Assembly: GCA_947627395.1 (NCBI GenBank)
Contig: CANQVW010000070.1
Span: forward strand, 1-7,753
Reading direction: 5' to 3'
Length of the DNA: 7,753 bases
DNA from: an uncultured Bacilli bacterium
Lineage (GTDB): Bacteria > Bacillota_I > Bacilli_A > ML615J-28 > CAG-698
The position numbers and the translations under genes were made by a program. Positions within the stretch are counted from its first letter, which is position 1. Each line of letters opens with the position of its first letter. Below are positions 7,262-7,753 of this stretch, piece by piece. The notes beneath the pieces are model-generated. The model was not told the DNA's origin, ran no database searches, and worked only from the letters and a program-made list of their open reading frames with translations.

Positions 7262-7753
7262 ATGATTCGTAAAATAGGTGTATTAACATCTGGAGGAGAT
7301 GCTCCAGGAATGAATGCAGCCATTCGTGCTGTGGTTCGTGCGGCTATTTCAAATGATTTGGAAGTCTATGGAATATATGATGGATATCGCGGCATGTATG
7401 AAGGAAAAATTGAACGCCTACATCGTAAATCTGTGTCAGAAAGAATCAATCGTGGGGGCACTTTTCTTGGAACAGCAAGACTGCCAGAATTTCAGTATCG
7501 TGAAATTCGTGAAGTAGCCATTGAAAACTTACAAGAGTATGGAATTGATGCTTTGGTTTGCATTGGTGGAGATGGAACGTACCGTGGTGCTTTAGCTTTA
7601 CACGAAATGAATATAAAATGTATTGGACTTCCTGGAACGATTGATAATGATATTCCTGGAACAGATTATACCATTGGTTTTGACACTGCTTTAACAACCA
7701 TTGTGGATGCAGTAGATAAATTAAGAGATACATCCAGTAGTCATCGCCGATGT
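7262..7753 (+). CDS. pfkA: ATP-dependent 6-phosphofructokinase, 3' end outside window
   Basis: This cytoplasmic enzyme phosphorylates fructose 6-phosphate to fructose 1,6-bisphosphate with ATP, the committed step of glycolysis. 164 residues are visible, about half of the usual 320. The N-terminus MIRKIGVLTSGGDAPGMNAA matches bacterial PfkA closely, with the ATP-binding TSGGD at 9-13. GGDGT carries Asp104, equivalent to the Mg-ATP Asp103 of Geobacillus PfkA. PGTIDND has Thr126, Asp128 and Asp130, matching the catalytic Asp127 region with a one-residue offset. Arg22 and Arg26 (NAAIRAVVR) correspond to allosteric effector-site arginines, so the classical ADP/phosphoenolpyruvate-regulated tetramer is expected. 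IGFDTA and DTSSSH near the window end are also canonical. It follows dnaE by 92 bases with its own promoter; this order is common in Bacilli, where pyk often comes next. Confidence 0.97.
   Translation, partial: MIRKIGVLTSGGDAPGMNAAIRAVVRAAISNDLEVYGIYDGYRGMYEGKIERLHRKSVSERINRGGTFLGTARLPEFQYREIREVAIENLQEYGIDALVCIGGDGTYRGALALHEMNIKCIGLPGTIDNDIPGTDYTIGFDTALTTIVDAVDKLRDTSSSHRRC

Noticed and set aside
7314..7733. Open frames at 7314-7517 (plus) and 7446-7733 (minus)
   Set aside because: Both overlap pfkA in other frames, and pfkA is certain from its motifs.
1..7753. Alternative genetic code with TGA as tryptophan
   Set aside because: TGA terminates both surface-protein genes just after their basic membrane-anchor tails, and none of the four genes has an internal TGA.

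Overview
This AT-rich window has four protein genes, all on the plus strand, in two blocks separated by a rho-independent terminator. TGA ends two of the genes and TGG encodes tryptophan, so the standard bacterial code fits and a mycoplasma-type code is unlikely. The base composition, a Gram-positive type DnaE lacking the long enterobacterial C-terminus, and the dnaE-pfkA neighbourhood suggest a low-GC Firmicute or Bacilli-related lineage, perhaps an uncultured gut bacterium near Erysipelotrichales. The exact taxon is inference.

Left block (3-3961): two adjacent genes for large, mostly extracytoplasmic proteins of unknown function. The first enters from outside the window. The second has an N-terminal hydrophobic export signal. 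Both end in one transmembrane helix and a Lys/Arg-rich tail. Each appears to have a beta-strand-rich, propeller-like region followed by degenerate immunoglobulin-like modules, and the modules are recognisably related between the two proteins. Their stop and start codons overlap (ATGA), with a strong ribosome binding site just upstream, so they are probably co-translated and may work together at the cell surface. I cannot assign a biochemical function to either.

Boundary (3962-4091): a strong hairpin terminator followed immediately by an extended -10 promoter for the next block.

Right block (4092-7753): dnaE, the replicative DNA polymerase III alpha subunit of DnaE type, followed after 92 bases by pfkA, 6-phosphofructokinase, cut by the window edge at residue 164. 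The polymerase catalytic aspartates are intact, but the usual metal ligands of the N-terminal PHP domain are missing, so that domain is probably structural. pfkA has its own near-consensus promoter, and I see no terminator between it and dnaE, so it may be transcribed both by read-through and independently.

I saw no tRNA, rRNA, CRISPR array, insertion sequence or other mobile element. The least explained part of the window is the paired surface-protein locus.
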